Notes: generated by a model not told the origin, from the sequence alone. Shown: positions 38,346 through 50,108, counted from the first letter of the stretch. The stretch: DNA of 64,000 nucleotides from Arcanobacterium_A hippocoleae_A (GCA_040360365.1 CP136412.1); one strand, 5' to 3'. Translations and numbers: made by a program.

Positions 38346-39372
38346 CACCAATTAGCACTAAACAGTTTCCCTCCCTGCAGCACCCCCGAATAACTGATGC
38401 GAATTAAATCTGCCGGATCATGCACTTTTGTAATTACGCGCAGCATTGCCTCTGCAGCAGCAGAACAAACATTTTCGAGGGGCATCCGGACAGTTAGCAA
38501 ACCCGAAAGTTCACTCGCACGCCCTAATCCGTCGCAGCCGCTCACACCAATATCGCCAGGCACGCGCATCCCAATATTTTTTGCGTCCTGCATAAAATTT
38601 AACGCCCGCACATCATTCGGAAACATTACCGCTGTGGCTTTTCTATCTTTCATAAGTTCACGAACTTTTTGCAAAAGCAGTTCCCGGCTGCGAATAATAT
38701 TATCTTCCGTTATCGGCAGCACTTCAGCACCATGCTCGTGCAGCCGATTAATCATCGTTACCGCACGCAGATGTTCAGTATGCGACCTGGTGTCATCTGT
38801 TACAACCACGATTATCCGCCGATGCCCGGCAGCCGCTACCGCATCGGCAAGCATATTTCCATGCGCAATTTCGTTATAGCTAACCGCATGCAAACCGTCA
38901 ATATCCGTCATCCGGCCAAGCACGATCGTCGGAACCTGCGAAGCAAAAGGTGCGATATCATCACTTTGAATCAGACCGGACGCTACATAAATACCTGCCG
39001 GCCGAAGCTGCATTAGGCGCGACATTCGAATTAGTTCGCCGCGGTCATGATAGTAGTCTCCTGCCGACATCGTTACCACGAACAAATTCCGTTTAAAAGA
39101 TTCCGCGAGAATCTGGTCATACAAATATCCATAAGCGGGATTGCGCGTCTCACGCAAAAGCAATCCGATCATATCCGACGATTTCCGTGCCAGCTGCGTG
39201 GCTGCCTCGTTACGCACATATCCAAGCTTTTGCGCACTTGCAAGCACTTTTTGCGCGTAAGCTTATTTACAATATCCGGATTAGAAAAGACGCGAGAGGC
39301 AGTTGCCCGTGATACTCCTGCATCCTGGGCAACTGCCTGCATCGTCACATTAAGAGAAACAGGCTTATTCAC
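38252..39372 (-). CDS. LacI-family transcriptional regulator (frame interrupted)
   Basis: Helix-turn-helix VTMQAVAQDAGVSRATASRVFSN at the start, hinge LGYVRNEAATQLARKS, then the sugar-binding-like effector domain with the IGVSGCDGLGRASEL segment. The frame breaks at the A-run around 39247-39252; one base gives RKKVLASAQKLGYV. The last 35-40 residues (after GGKLFS) come from composite repeat DNA, including a repeated ANWC, so the natural C-terminus has probably been replaced. It follows the organophosphate operon in the same direction and likely regulates it, perhaps through the 20-bp palindrome at 44328. Confidence 0.88.
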
Positions 39373-39544
39373 CGCTTACCACCTAGCTGAAAATTTATAA
39401 ATTATTTTACCTAGCGTAGCATGGTGATTCTTACAAACCCATCACTAAATAAGATCTGAAGTGCAGCTGTTTACACCCATTCGAATTGCCGTTCCGCAGC
39501 TAAAACTGCTTAAATTCAAATTCTCGCGTCAAATCAATATTTAA

Positions 39545-40389
39545 TTACCTGCGCAATGTGTCAAGATACGAGCGCAGCAGCCACGGCCAGTCCGTCTGGA
39601 TAATATCCGCACCGCGCCTGACCAGCTCACCCCAACTTTCATGCATATCGCCGCGGACCGCAGTGAAATCGTCATATCCGGCGCACAGCTTAACTCCATT
39701 CTCAAGATTAATCGCATTTAACCAAACCATAAACCCTTGCGAATGAAGTTTTTCGAGAAAACTCGGACTTATTACAGGATCATGCGGAACGGCAGCAAGA
39801 ATCTCAAATCCGACCAAATTGATATTATTTCCTTTTGCTGCCGTGATAATCGATTCGATTTCGCCGCTATTCCGCACTACCCCCATGAACGGAAACTTTG
39901 TACTGCATGCCGCAGCACTTTCAAGATATTCAGGATCAGCATCAGATTTGATTAAAAGATGCTCCGGGTTCCCCCACCGCGCCAGCTGATCCAAAAATCC
40001 GTCTTTCCAGTATCTGTACGATCTATCCACATTAACGAGCACCCCAGACAAGCCGGCAAGCGTTTCTGCGAATTTTTCTACACCGCCGCCGGCTAAACCG
40101 TGCGCTTTGTGATAAACGAGATTTTCGATTTCAGCAGAAGTCATCTCGCCGATTCGCCTGGATTCTCCTAAAAGAAACGGCTCATAGGTGTCATGAAAGG
40201 TAAAATAGACCCCATCTTTACTGCGTGCAACATCTAACTCCACCATATCGCCGCCGCTTGCAATACTGGCTTTTGCCGCATTTGCAGTATTCGAAAAGAT
40301 TGTTCCGCCAGCTGTGCCGCGATGAACTGCGATTAACGGAATCCGACTAGAACGCGCCCGCGCGATTGCTTCTTTACCGTTTCAGCCAT
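39545..40389 (-). CDS. Glycerophosphodiester phosphodiesterase (frame interrupted near start)
   Basis: Cleaves glycerophosphodiesters to glycerol-3-phosphate and an alcohol. The GDPD catalytic set is visible: His-Arg in IAVHRGTAGG, ExD in VELDVARSKDG, and His in TFHDT. The C-terminal GADIIQTDWPWLLRSYL is the usual ending. ATG 40389 has GGAGAAAGAG upstream; the frame is one base out until about 40380, where one more base in AAA joins MAEN to GKEAIARARS. About 280 residues and no signal peptide, so it acts in the cytosol. It is fourth in a minus-strand operon with an ABC importer, which suggests the importer brings in glycerophosphodiesters. Confidence 0.88.
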
Positions 40390-40451
40390 ATTTTAATTCT
40401 CTTTCTCCGTAAGTGAATACTTACAATTCCGTCGTTTTCCAATAAATGCTT

Positions 40452-42165
40452 TTAGTTTTTATGTTCCCCGTAAACAGCCCACAGGATAATGGAACCAATA
40501 ATCATCAGGATTACCGTGTAAACGAAAATCAGTGCCGTTGAGTCTTTAACCGTATCCCCCTGCGTCACTTGCCGAATTACTACCCCCAGAGGCTGCAGCA
40601 CCGGATGCGAAAGAAAAGTAGACACATTAAAATCTTCAAGCAGCGAGTTAAAGTTCAGCGCACCGACGGCAAGTGCCGTCGGCAATACCATTGGAACTAG
40701 AATCTTTCGCGTGATATAGAAAGTTGAAGCGCCAAGCATTGCCGCCGCCTCTTCAAGACTTTCATGAATACCGGCAAACGATGCTTTCAAAAGCCGGAAG
40801 CTAAATGGAATCTTTTCCGCAATATAACCGACCAACAGCAGCACCGTCGTACCAGTAAGCACCAATCCGCCGACAATTGCACGGCTGCGCGAGTACGTAA
40901 CGATTAAACCAAGCGCAATCAGCACCGACGGCAGCACCCATGGAATATGCAGCAGGTATTCAATAAGTACAGTTATCGGATTACGGAACTTGTTCACGAT
41001 CCGCGCTGTAAACAGAATCATGATAACGACGATTATTGCCGCAAGCGCACTGTAAATTACTGAAACAATTAACGGCTGCAAACCACTCGCTTCTGTGAGC
41101 GCGTAACGATAATTCTCAAAAGTAAACGATTCGGAAGTGATATTAGCGGTCTGAATTGCTTTCGCATCGGTAAAAGAAAAAATCGTAATCATTACCGGCG
41201 GAATAATATAGATTAAGAACAGGACGTAAGCTGCTATGTGTACGAGCACATTTGCGATTGGATTTTCAATCTTTTGTTTTTTAATTGCTGAAGGAACTTT
41301 GGATACCGAGAAATACTGGCCATTGCGCTGAATCTTGTTCAAAACTGCCACCAAAATCAGCGTTGCCGCACCAAGAAACAGTGCCAGTCCCGCAGCTAAA
41401 TCGCGAGAACCGGATGTGTTCGCAAAGGTGAGCATCATTGGAGCAACAGTCTGAAATTCTTCACCGCCCAAAATCAGCGGGGCAGTCATTGCCCCCAGCC
41501 CGCTAAGGAAAGTGAGAGTGGTGATGGCAAAAATCATCGGTTTAAGAGTCGGAATCACCACCCTGAACAGCGTCTTCCATGCAGACGCTCCCATCATTCG
41601 CGCAGCTTCAATGGTTTGATAATCCACTCCCGCCATCGAGTTCCCTAAAAGAGCATATGGTTTCCAGTGGTCGCAAAAGTCATTACAAAGACCACTGCAA
41701 GCATTCCTGAGAACCATGCAGCATCCATTCCCGGAAATACTTTCAGCATCAGCTGTGTCAAATAGCCGTTTTGCCCATAAATAAACTTATATCCGGAGAC
41801 GAGTGTTATCCCGCCGTACACGAGCGATGTGGCATAGCCAATCCACAGAATTTTCGCACCTTTGATTGCAAAATAACGAGTAACTAAAACGATAAAAATC
41901 CCTGTTATATTAACTGTCACCGAGAGGACTGCCGCAAGCAGAAAACTGTTTTTGAGCGAATTAATCGCTTTCTCGGATGCAAACAAACGGTTAAATACCC
42001 GAAATGTTACATCCCCTCCACGGTAAATGCTGAAATTAATACGTTTATCGCCGGCAGAAGCAAAAAGGCGGCAATGAACCACATGACCAGTGCAAGCACA
42101 ACTGCATTAAACGGGTTCCGCAGCATTCTTCGCATCGAGCGCATCATTTCACTGCGTTTATCCAT
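40452..42165 (-). CDS. Fused double-domain ABC permease (FbpB/AfuB-type, frame interrupted)
   Basis: About 570 residues forming two permease halves in one chain, as in FbpB, AfuB and related transporters. Both halves have EAA loops: IEAARMMGASAWKTLFRVVIPTLKP and LEEAAAMLGASTFYITRKILVPM. ATG 42165 overlaps the ATPase stop by 8 bp. Two breaks, at GGGG near 42012 and TTTT near 41650, are corrected by one base each (VEGDVTFRVF and HMLFLGNSM). The family serves ferric iron, sugar phosphates or organophosphates; the GDPD gene next to it favours an organophosphate. Confidence 0.9.
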
Positions 42166-43183
42166 TATTTTTTCCTTCATAGAAGAGAATATCGTCCCGC
42201 TTGATACTCACAGCGCATGAGTCGCCAATCTGGAACGGAGAGGAACCGTCTTCGTTAATAATGGTTTGCATCGGTTCCGGTGCGCCATAATCTATCAGGT
42301 AAGTGCTGCTCGTCCCCTCATAGCGCGAACTGACGATTTTTCCTTCAAAAACTATCCGCTCTTTCGGTAAGACGGCATTCATCTCATGTAAAGACACCCG
42401 CTCCACACGCGCATACGCCGTATCCCCTGCTGCAGCCATTCCTTGTCTGCGCAGCAGTTCAACCGGAAGTAGATTAGCTTCACCAATGAATGTACACACG
42501 AATTCAGTTTTCGACGCAGAATAAACTTCACGCGGCGTCCCAACCTGTTCAATGCGTCCGTGATTCATGACGGCAATACCGTCGCTCATCGTTAACGCTT
42601 CTGTCTGGTCATGCGTCACATATACCGACGTAATTCCAAAGTGGCGCTGCATATCTTTAATCTGGACACGTAACTGCTGACGCAGTTTTGCATCAAGATT
42701 CGAAAGCGGTTCATCGAGAAGCAGAATCTTCGGCCGCATTACAAGAGAACGGGCAATAGCGACGCGCTGCTGCTGGCCGCCAGAAAGCTCACCAATATTA
42801 CGCTGCAGCTGCCGCCCGCTAAGTTCAACTTCTTTGGCGATGGCTTTCACCCGATCATCTATTTCATCACGGGACATTTTCTTTACTTTCAAGCCGAATG
42901 CAATATTGTCGTACACGCTCATCGTTGGGAAAAGTGCATAGTTTTGAAATACCATTCCGACTTGCCGCTTGTCAGAGGGAAGTTTCGTAACGTCTTCACC
43001 GTCGATGTAAATCTTCCCCTTAGTTGGTTCAATCAGCCCGGCTAAAGCCCGAAGGGCGGTAGTTTTCCCGCAGCCCGAGGGACCGAGGAAAGTAAAGAAT
43101 TCTCCTTCTTTGATTTCCAGGCTGAAATCAGGAATTGCAACGAAGTCCGCGTATGCAACCTCAATGTTCTCAAACTTAATCAT
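42158..43183 (-). CDS. ABC importer ATPase with TOBE domain (FbpC/UgpC/PotA type)
   Basis: 341 residues, frame intact. Walker A GPSGCGKTTALR, Q-loop VFQNYALFP, signature LSGGQQQRVAIARSL, Walker B ILLLDEPLSNLD, switch His in VYVTHDQTEAL. The C-terminal third is a TOBE-type beta domain, found in ATPases of this kind. It couples to the fused permease whose start overlaps its stop. The AMTMSDGIAVMNHG region is typical. It could also energise the maltodextrin permeases, which lack an ATPase gene here; that is only a suggestion. Confidence 0.95.
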   Translation of the reverse strand: MIKFENIEVAYADFVAIPDFSLEIKEGEFFTFLGPSGCGKTTALRALAGLIEPTKGKIYIDGEDVTKLPSDKRQVGMVFQNYALFPTMSVYDNIAFGLKVKKMSRDEIDDRVKAIAKEVELSGRQLQRNIGELSGGQQQRVAIARSLVMRPKILLLDEPLSNLDAKLRQQLRVQIKDMQRHFGITSVYVTHDQTEALTMSDGIAVMNHGRIEQVGTPREVYSASKTEFVCTFIGEANLLPVELLRRQGMAAAGDTAYARVERVSLHEMNAVLPKERIVFEGKIVSSRYEGTSSTYLIDYGAPEPMQTIINEDGSSPFQIGDSCAVSIKRDDILFYEGKNNG

Positions 43184-43201
43184 GGATTCTGTTCCTAAAT
43201 A

Positions 43202-44247
43202 TCACTTCACGTAATTGAGTTCAATTTCTTCAATCCAGGAGCCGAGATTTTCCGCAACAAAAGCCCAATCAATATTCTGCGCGGTAAACGAGTCGGTGTA
43301 TGCAACTACTGCCGGATCACCCTTTGCGTTCATATTGGCAGGAGCCGTACCGAATTCTTTGCTCCACTCGCCCTGCATCTGCGCACTGCCGAACCAGTCG
43401 ATAAACTTTTCCGCAGCCTTTTCATTCTTTGAACCTTTGACGATACCAAGGAACTGATGCACCATTGGAACACCAATTTCCGGACGCACGGCCTCAGTTT
43501 TTACATCGAACTGTTTTTCACGGACGATTTTACCGGCGAGCCACATTTGCCCGCAGTCTACTTCACCTTGCGAAATACGCGCATATAAATCAGTTCCGTC
43601 GACCTGACGCGAACCGTGCTCATAATATGCTTTTACCGCTTCCCACCCTGCATTAGAAATACCCAGTTTTCCTTTTGGATCAGGATAGCGGGAAAGAATA
43701 CCTGAGATTACAAGCTGTGTGGTACCGCCGCCAAGCGAACCGCTGAACTCGTATCTGCCGTTAAATTTCGGTTTTGTCCATAAATCCGTCCAATCTTGCG
43801 GCATATCGGCAGCAGTCGGGTAGACGTTTGTGCTGCACACAAGCATGATTGGTTCGCGGATGATGGGCCAATACGTTTTCGCATCACCGGCACCATTGGT
43901 ATCCACTTCGTCTGCCCATGCCGGCCGATATTCCGCGAGCAGCCCTTGAGCTGCAAGATTATGACCGTAGATATCATTCAATCCAAAAAATACATCTGCA
44001 ACAGGATTCTCTTTTTCGGCAACTAGTTTGTTGTAAACATCTCCGCCGCCGATATCGACAAGGTTTAGCTCAAACCCGGCTTTTTCGCCTGTTCTTTCAG
44101 CCAATCTCCCCGACCGTCTGAAATTGAGTTGGAATAAACGGTAATTGCTCCTTCCGCAGTTGGATCTAGGATGTTAGAACAAGCAGTCATTCCCATAGCT
44201 GCCAGTGTGAATGCGGAAATTGCGGCGATAGTTTTGCGGACTTTCAT
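43202..44247 (-). CDS. ABC substrate-binding lipoprotein, FbpA/AfuA type (frame interrupted)
   Basis: About 348 residues. Lipobox MTACSN; then ITVYSNSISDGRGDWL, the first strand of the ferric/sugar-phosphate/phosphonate-type family. ADVFFGLNDIYG and GGGTTQLVISGIL form the ligand cleft; no obvious iron-binding Tyr pair near the C-terminus is apparent, so iron is less likely than an organophosphate. One A-run break near 44085 is corrected to KAGFELNLVDIGGG. It heads the operon, with the palindrome 44328-44347 about 80 bp upstream. Confidence 0.9.
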
Positions 44248-44327
44248 ATTGGCTCCTTCGTAACCAATACTGCTTCTTCGCAGTTAAACAGTTTTCTATT
44301 TTTGAACGATAAACGTACACTATTACT

Positions 44328-44347
44328 TAATGAACGCGCGTTCATTA
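44328..44347. promoter_or_regulatory. Perfect 20-bp palindromic operator of the organophosphate-type operon
   Basis: TAATGAACGCGCGTTCATTA, 81 bp upstream of the binding-protein start codon, in the promoter zone of a five-gene minus-strand operon that ends with a LacI-family gene. A symmetrical site with a central CG suits a LacI-type repressor. Confidence 0.75.
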
Positions 44348-44541
44348 TGATTAGAACACACCAGATTTCAAAAGTCAATCATTTAACACCGACATGAAAA
44401 CTAGAAAAAATAAAATCCCTGCGATTAAAAACCGCCCGCAAAACCTACCGCGGCCGCAGCAACCGCACACTCCCGCCCTGCTCACAAATCTGCCGTAAAC
44501 ACCGCATTCAACAAAGATTCAACAAAGCCAGGAGAGCCAAA

Positions 44542-45245
44542 ATGCCAATATTTGCCGACCTATCCCCAATCGCCCAACAATTCACCGCACTCACAATCTG
44601 CTTTACCCTCTGCACGTTTCTCGGTATCGAACGCCAAATACACCATAAAAATGCCGGCGTAAAAACACACATACTTGTCGGTGTAGGCGCATGCCTTTTA
44701 CCCTTATTTCCGCATACGGATTTACCCCCGCACAAAACACATCAGTTCCCACAGACCCTTCACGCATTGCCGCGCAGATAGTCTCCGGTATCGGTTTTAT
44801 CGGAGCAGGTGTAATTTTCGTGAATAAAGACGCCGTACGCGGGCTCACTACCGCAGCAACCGTCTGGCTCTCAGCCGCCTTAGGCGTATCATGCGGAGCA
44901 TCAATGTTCGGCATCGCCTGCTATGCGCTATTCCTGCACTACCTCACCGTGTTCGCAATCGGCCCGCTCACAAACAAGATACCGAGTAAACGGCAAGATA
45001 TGCGCACCGTAATCGAATACAAATCCGGGCACGGAATCATGCATCGAATTCTTGAAATCGCCTCAGCTCAAGGATACAAAGCAGCTATCACCTCAACCGC
45101 CGCTATTAAAACAGAAGAAGGCGACGGAATGCGGATAATCATGAAGTTTGTTGGCCGCCACCCGCAGCACGAGCTGCTTCGCTCAATTTCCCAGATTCCA
45201 AAAGTGTATGCGGTAGACCAGATTGACCGCAACGAGCTGGATTAA
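44542..45245 (+). CDS. MgtC/SapB-family membrane protein (frame interrupted)
   Basis: About 235 residues. The N-terminal hydrophobic domain has the MgtC signature: FLGIERQIHHKNAGVKTHILVGVGA, then VSGIGFIGAGVIF and GLTTAATVWLSAALGV. The C-terminal 70 residues form a soluble ACT-like domain. Many members aid growth at low magnesium or modulate the F1Fo ATPase; which applies here is unknown. The frame breaks at TTTT 44697-44700; removing one base gives GACLFTLISAYGF. Convergent with the GNAT gene. Confidence 0.88.
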
Positions 45246-45412
45246 CCCCATTAAAATATTTCCAAAAATATCCCAAAAATATTTCCAAACCCGAAGAACT
45301 TATACTTACCGGCAAAATCTGCGCCGACTGCCTGCAGCCTGCTTGCTGCCTGCTGACTATTTTTCCGCTAACCATTAACCCGCCGTCGGCATTGCGTAAG
45401 AGACGGCAGATA

Positions 45413-46027
45413 TCACAATTGAATTTCCGGCAGAGCGGCACCGCTGCGAGTACGAATCATCTCAATCCAGCCGTCGTATTCACCGCCGTCATTTTTCCGG
45501 ATAAAATCCCAACGCACATTTACTTCATATCCGTACTGCGCATACAGCTGCCCAAGCCCTTCGCCGGAGCGGAACTGCAAATGCAGAAATTCTACTTCCG
45601 CCGGCAGTAAGGAAAGCACTTCAGGAGAGTGAACATAGTCCAAAAGCAGGCGGCCGAGTTTTTCACCACGCCGATTCCGATCCACCTGCAGCCGCTTCAC
45701 CGTCGCAATATGGCGCGGTTTACCTTCGGGAATTCCGAGAATCCACCACGCAAAACCGAGAACTGTGCCGAATCCGTCTGCGCCGGCATCATTATTCGAA
45801 TCTGCGCCGGCATCCGCCATCACAATAAGCAGCCCATTCCCTGAACTCATTGCAAGCTCATGAGCTGCCAGCATTTCTTCATACCGCGAAAGCGGATCGC
45901 CCTGGCGCGCACCTAAAGCTGCACCCGCTTCGACATTCCCCTGCCAGATACGGACAATCTGGTTTCGTAAATTTTCCGACGGAATTTCCGTTAAAATCTG
46001 AAATCGTACATTTACCACGACAACCAT
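45413..46027 (-). CDS. GNAT-family N-acetyltransferase
   Basis: 204 residues. ATG 46027 follows AAAGG at 5 bases; upstream in-frame codons lack a ribosome site. The acetyl-CoA binding motif A is visible as VKRLQVDRNRRGEKLGRLLL, with the preceding strand FGTVLGFAWWIL. The C-terminus has YAQYGYE, typical of motif B. The acceptor substrate cannot be predicted. The frame is intact. A polar insert (SNNDAGADGFG) sits in the beta2-beta3 loop. Confidence 0.85.
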   Translation of the reverse strand: MVVVVNVRFQILTEIPSENLRNQIVRIWQGNVEAGAALGARQGDPLSRYEEMLAAHELAMSSGNGLLIVMADAGADSNNDAGADGFGTVLGFAWWILGIPEGKPRHIATVKRLQVDRNRRGEKLGRLLLDYVHSPEVLSLLPAEVEFLHLQFRSGEGLGQLYAQYGYEVNVRWDFIRKNDGGEYDGWIEMIRTRSGAALPEIQL

Positions 46028-46089
46028 TTTACCTTTCCACAAGTCATAACGAATACCGATACCACAACGCCAAGATTAAAACCGAACTC

Positions 46090-46830
46090 AGCAGACCAAA
46101 AACGCTGCGTAACTAGCAGCGGGAACTTAGTTTTTCTACGTAACCGGCGGCGGAAAGTCAGGTTCGTTACATATATTAACGACGGAGATACCAACACCAC
46201 GCAACTGGTGACGGGAAGTCAGGCGCACTACGTAACTGGTGACGGGAAGTCAGGCGCACTACGTAAGTGGCGGCAAGAACTCGGGTTGAAATTATTGCCG
46301 TCGGAAGCGATTGCATTTCCGCAGGTCACAGGCTCACGATAACGACGGTACTCCCGTCGTTACGCAAAACCATCCATTTTGCCACCAATTACGTATGCTC
46401 ACAGAGATTATGCCATCACTTACGTTGAAAACTACACATTTTGCCATCACTTACCTAATATCACGGGAATTATGCCATCAGTTATGTGAGATCACGAGCG
46501 CTTTGCCGCCGCATACGTAATGCCCGGATTGATTCTGCCGCCACTTACGTGAGTCTGGATTGATTCTGCCACTAGTTACGTGAGCTTGCGGGTACTTTGC
46601 CCTCACTTAGGTCAGCCGATACTCGCGGTACAAACAAAATATGCAGCGCCTTTTTAGTTGGGTCCAAGTTTGGCCGGTTCCAGTTTAGCCGGGTTCCGAG
46701 CGGTGTTTTTGCACAGCGGTCAGGCTTGATCTATGCAAAAACACCACTTTCCATCCGAACAAACACCAGCTTCATTGCATTAACACAAAGAAAAATGAAG
46801 CGCCGCCAAAGCCGATCCCGCCGGTCAGCT
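46090..46830. repeat. Composite intergenic repeat, copy 5 (most complete)
   Basis: Left arm: four inverted units (46090-46275), including two identical 31-bp units of TACGTAACTGGTGACGGG plus GTCAGGCGCAC-type spacer. Centre: palindrome TAACGACGG...CCGTCGTTA (46340-46362). Right arm: about eight forward units on a 31-bp period (46380-46610). Then the GTCCAAGTTTGGCCGG tract and the hairpin 46699-46748 around CAGCGGTCAGGCTTGATCT. All modules of the family are present in order, so this copy can serve as the reference. Confidence 0.88.
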
Positions 46831-46975
46831 CCTAAAAACAAAACACACCAAATCTGCTGCTGATTTCAAGTCCTTCAGCAATACTGCTTCACAACTTTCC
46901 CGCCTACAACTTCACCGCATACCACTTCAAAACTTACCTGCAGCTTCACCGCTTCCCGCCTACAACTTCACCACT

Positions 46976-47329
46976 TCACCGCTTTTTAAAGCACCAAATC
47001 AAATACCCGATTATCATACCGACGGTACCGAAACCGGAATATATAACACCATAAATTAAGCCAGAATCGTTATAAAAAATGTACAGTGCGGAAAAGAAAA
47101 ACAAGAACGGAGCCGCAATCCACCACCAGCAAAATCCATGTCGGATTCCGTCGCTAATTGCGAGAACCGCGGTAAGCAGCGGGAAAACTATCAGCAAAAA
47201 CAGGAAGATATGTTTCGAATGCGAGTCAACATAACGCGCCCAGGCAATACATGGTATCGGCAGCAGCCAAAAAGCCGCCGCGAGAACCGTAAGGCGCTTT
47301 AACGAGTCTTTCTCCGGATAATATCTCAT
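46976..47329 (-). CDS. Small membrane protein of unknown function
   Basis: 117 residues from ATG 47329 (a GTG at 47344 is possible; neither has a clear ribosome site). Four hydrophobic stretches (LTVLAAAFWLLPIPCIAW, HIFLFLLIVFPLLTAVLAI, WWWIAAPFLFFFSALYIF and GLIYGVIYSGFGTVGMIIGYLIW) and a Lys-rich C-terminus predict a four-helix membrane protein. I do not recognise a family. It lies alone on the minus strand between composite repeat copy 5 and the nucleotidase gene. Confidence 0.55.
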   Translation of the reverse strand: MRYYPEKDSLKRLTVLAAAFWLLPIPCIAWARYVDSHSKHIFLFLLIVFPLLTAVLAISDGIRHGFCWWWIAAPFLFFFSALYIFYNDSGLIYGVIYSGFGTVGMIIGYLIWCFKKR

Positions 47330-47689
47330 ATCTAATTGTCTCACAGCGGATTTGCACGGTAAACCGAAAAATTAATCGAAATTAAACATTGCCGTACGCG
47401 AACCATATCTAACAGCAATATCTAATAAACAATAACCAAAAACCACACACGAAAATAAAATCTGCGCAGGTATGCAGCAGCATTAAAGAACCGGATTAAA
47501 CACACTCAAACCACGCTTGGAATTACCGCCCGACGACGCAAACGAAAACATTTTTTAAACAATCAGGAAACATCATTGCAAATCGCAATTTTCGGTATCT
47601 CCGGCACGGAAAAAGGATTAGAATTTTAGCGACACTTGCACTAGCGTCAAAACTTTAGACATAGACCGAAAACAAAACTAGGAAGAGCA
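47330..47689. other. Intergenic region upstream of the nucleotidase gene
   Basis: AT-rich divergent gap. It should hold the promoter of the wall-anchored nucleotidase, but no convincing -35/-10 pair, operator or structured RNA is evident. Confidence 0.4.
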
Positions 47690-49947
47690 ATGACGATTTC
47701 AATGAAGCGGCTATCTGTTTCAACAGCAGCAGCACTTTCCTTGATCTTGGCGCCATCGGCAGCACTAGCAGCAGAAACAAGCACACCAGGCACTGCTGCC
47801 GAGCCGCCAACGGCCGCTGAAACTAATACCAGCACCGATCAAGTAACCATCGACCTATACAATCTTACCGATATCCACGGGCATATTGAGAAAGTAACAA
47901 ATTCAAAGACCGGAGCTGTTACAGAAGCTGGTCTCGCCGCAACATCCTGCTATATCAACAAGGCAAAAGAAAAGAATCCCGATTCCCAATTTCTCCTGTT
48001 GGGAGACAACATCGGCGCTTCCCCATTCACCTCCGGAAGCCAGAATGACAACCCGACAATCGAAGCACTCAATAAGATGGGAGTTTTTGCTTCCACAATT
48101 GGCAATCACGAATTCGACAAAGGAATCCAAGCCCTGAAAGACCGCTTCGAAGGAAAGAACGGTTTTTCACGTATCGATTTCAGATACCTTGGAGCAAACG
48201 TTGAAGGGCTGAAACCTTACCTTGACGACTACGCGATTTGGACTGCACCATCAGGCGTGAAAATTGCTTTCATCGGGGCAATCGAAGATGATGTGGCAAC
48301 CAAGCTTGCCCCGGGAACCGTCGATTCGCTGACTTTCAACAAGCCGGCACCGGTTATTAATAAAATTGCCGAGCAATTAAAGACCGAAAAGAAAGCCGAT
48401 ATCGTAGTGGCAATGTTCGATAATGATGTCGAACGCTCCTACCCGCTCATGGGGAAGTACGTGGATGGAATCATGGGCGGCGACACCCACAAGCCATACT
48501 ACTTCACCCAAGTAAAGGCGAACGACGGGCATGTGCTTTCAGCAACTGCTTCCGGATCCTTTACCGATAATCTTTCAAACCTGCAATTTGTTTACAACAA
48601 AAAAGAGGGCAAAATAGTCGCTTCGAAAGCAATTCAGATTCCTGCAGCTGACGTAGCCGCATGCGGTGAAGATGAAGCCGTAAAGAAAGTAGTTGACGCC
48701 GCGGCAGCGAAAGCGAAAGAAAAGAAAGCAGAAGTAGTTTCCACAGGCACCGGCTCTTTCTACCGCGGAATCCAGAAAGGCGGCGGTGAGAACCGCGGTA
48801 CTGAATCCACTATCGGCGGTTTGATTGGCGATTCGATGAAGAATACTTTCAAGGATCTCGACGGAAATCCAATCGATATTGGGATTATCAATGCTGGCGG
48901 GATTCGCGCAGACCTTGTATCTGCCGGCGGTAAGCTCACGGTGGGAGACGTCTTCGCTGCCCAGCCTTTCTCAAATGAGGTCGGATATGTGAAGATGACG
49001 GGCGCACAGTTTAAGACTTTGCTTGAGCAGCAGTGGAAGCAGCTCGGAAAAATTCTTCCCGCCCAATGCTGAAGCTTGGTCTTTCCGCTAATGTGAAATA
49101 CACTTTTGATCCGGCCAAGAAAATGGGCGAACGGATTACCTCAATTTTGATTGACGGCAAGCCAATCAATCCGGATAAACTCTACTCAGTCGGTTCAGTT
49201 ACTTTCCTGCTCGCCGGCGGCGATTCCTTTGACATTCTGAAAGATCCGTCGATTGCAAAGACGCTAACCACTATTTCAGAGGGTCTTGACCGTGAATGGC
49301 TCCAGAAGTATTTGACCAATAATCCAACCGTGCAGCCGCGGACAGCCGTTTCTTCCGTCGGTGTAACTCTCGATTCAAATATCGACGGCACTAAGGTGAA
49401 CGCAAATGTACACCTGCGCGGGCTATCGTTCTCACAAGATGGAGAAGCAAAAACGCAAAAAGTTACGGTTAAACTTGCTGATGCTGCAGTAAGCGCTGAT
49501 GTGAACAATACTCTTGAAGACGCAAATGCTTCGAAAGAGAATGCGATTGTAACTGCCGACGGCGTCGGATATCTCGATAAGCCGGTTGCAATACATGCAA
49601 ATGCAAAGTGTGAGAATGGGGCAAAGTCCGCATTCCTGCCGCTTACCGTGCTTAACGAAAAGGGTGCCGAACTTGTGTCTGCTGCAGCCGGACTTGGTGT
49701 AACAGTCCCTTGTGCAAACACTTCAGATCCTGCCGCAGCCGGCAAAACTCCTGCCGTTTCGGGTGCAGACCAAAAGGCAGGACCAGTGAATACAGCTAAA
49801 ACTGCCGCAGCTCCCGCAACTCCGCTGCTTGCGAAAACTGGTGCAGACGCAGCAGGTTTCGCCGGATTTGCCGCAATCGCACTTGTTATCGGCATGGTAT
49901 CGCTTGCTGCAACCCGGCGTTACAAGATGGAAAATGCATCAGCATAA
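47690..49947 (+). CDS. Wall-anchored 5'-nucleotidase/UshA-type phosphoesterase (LAKTG sorting motif, frame interrupted)
   Basis: About 750 residues. Signal peptide LSVSTAAALSLILAPSAALA. The metallophosphatase domain has LTDIHGH, LGDNIGAS, IGNHEFD and MGGDTHKP, which supply the two-metal site. The C-terminal 5'-nucleotidase domain includes GIINAGGIRADL and TFLLAGGDSFDI. A beta domain and Ala/Pro spacer lead to LAKTG, a hydrophobic helix and RRYK. It would dephosphorylate extracellular nucleotides, yielding adenosine and phosphate. The frame breaks at AAAAA 49050-49054; removing one A gives LGKNSSRPMLKLGL. GGAAGAG precedes ATG 47690. Confidence 0.92.
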
Positions 49948-50053
49948 TGCGGAAGCAAGCAGCTAGGCGAAACTTTTCAGAATCTTGTTTATCCTCACGG
50001 CAGCTGATTAGGCAGCCAGCCGCCAGCGATTAGATGATGATTCTGGCAAGAAC

Positions 50054-50108
50054 CTGAATATTGTGAAAGCCTCGGCGGTTTAAAACCTGCGAGGCTTTCA
50101 CAATTCAG
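50054..50108. terminator. Bidirectional terminator between two surface-protein genes
   Basis: CTGAATATTGTGAAAGCCTCG and its near-complement form a long stem (19 of 21 positions paired, a 2-base bulge) around a GCGGTTTAAAACCTG loop. It stands between the convergent nucleotidase (plus) and the LAQTG protein (minus). Confidence 0.85.
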
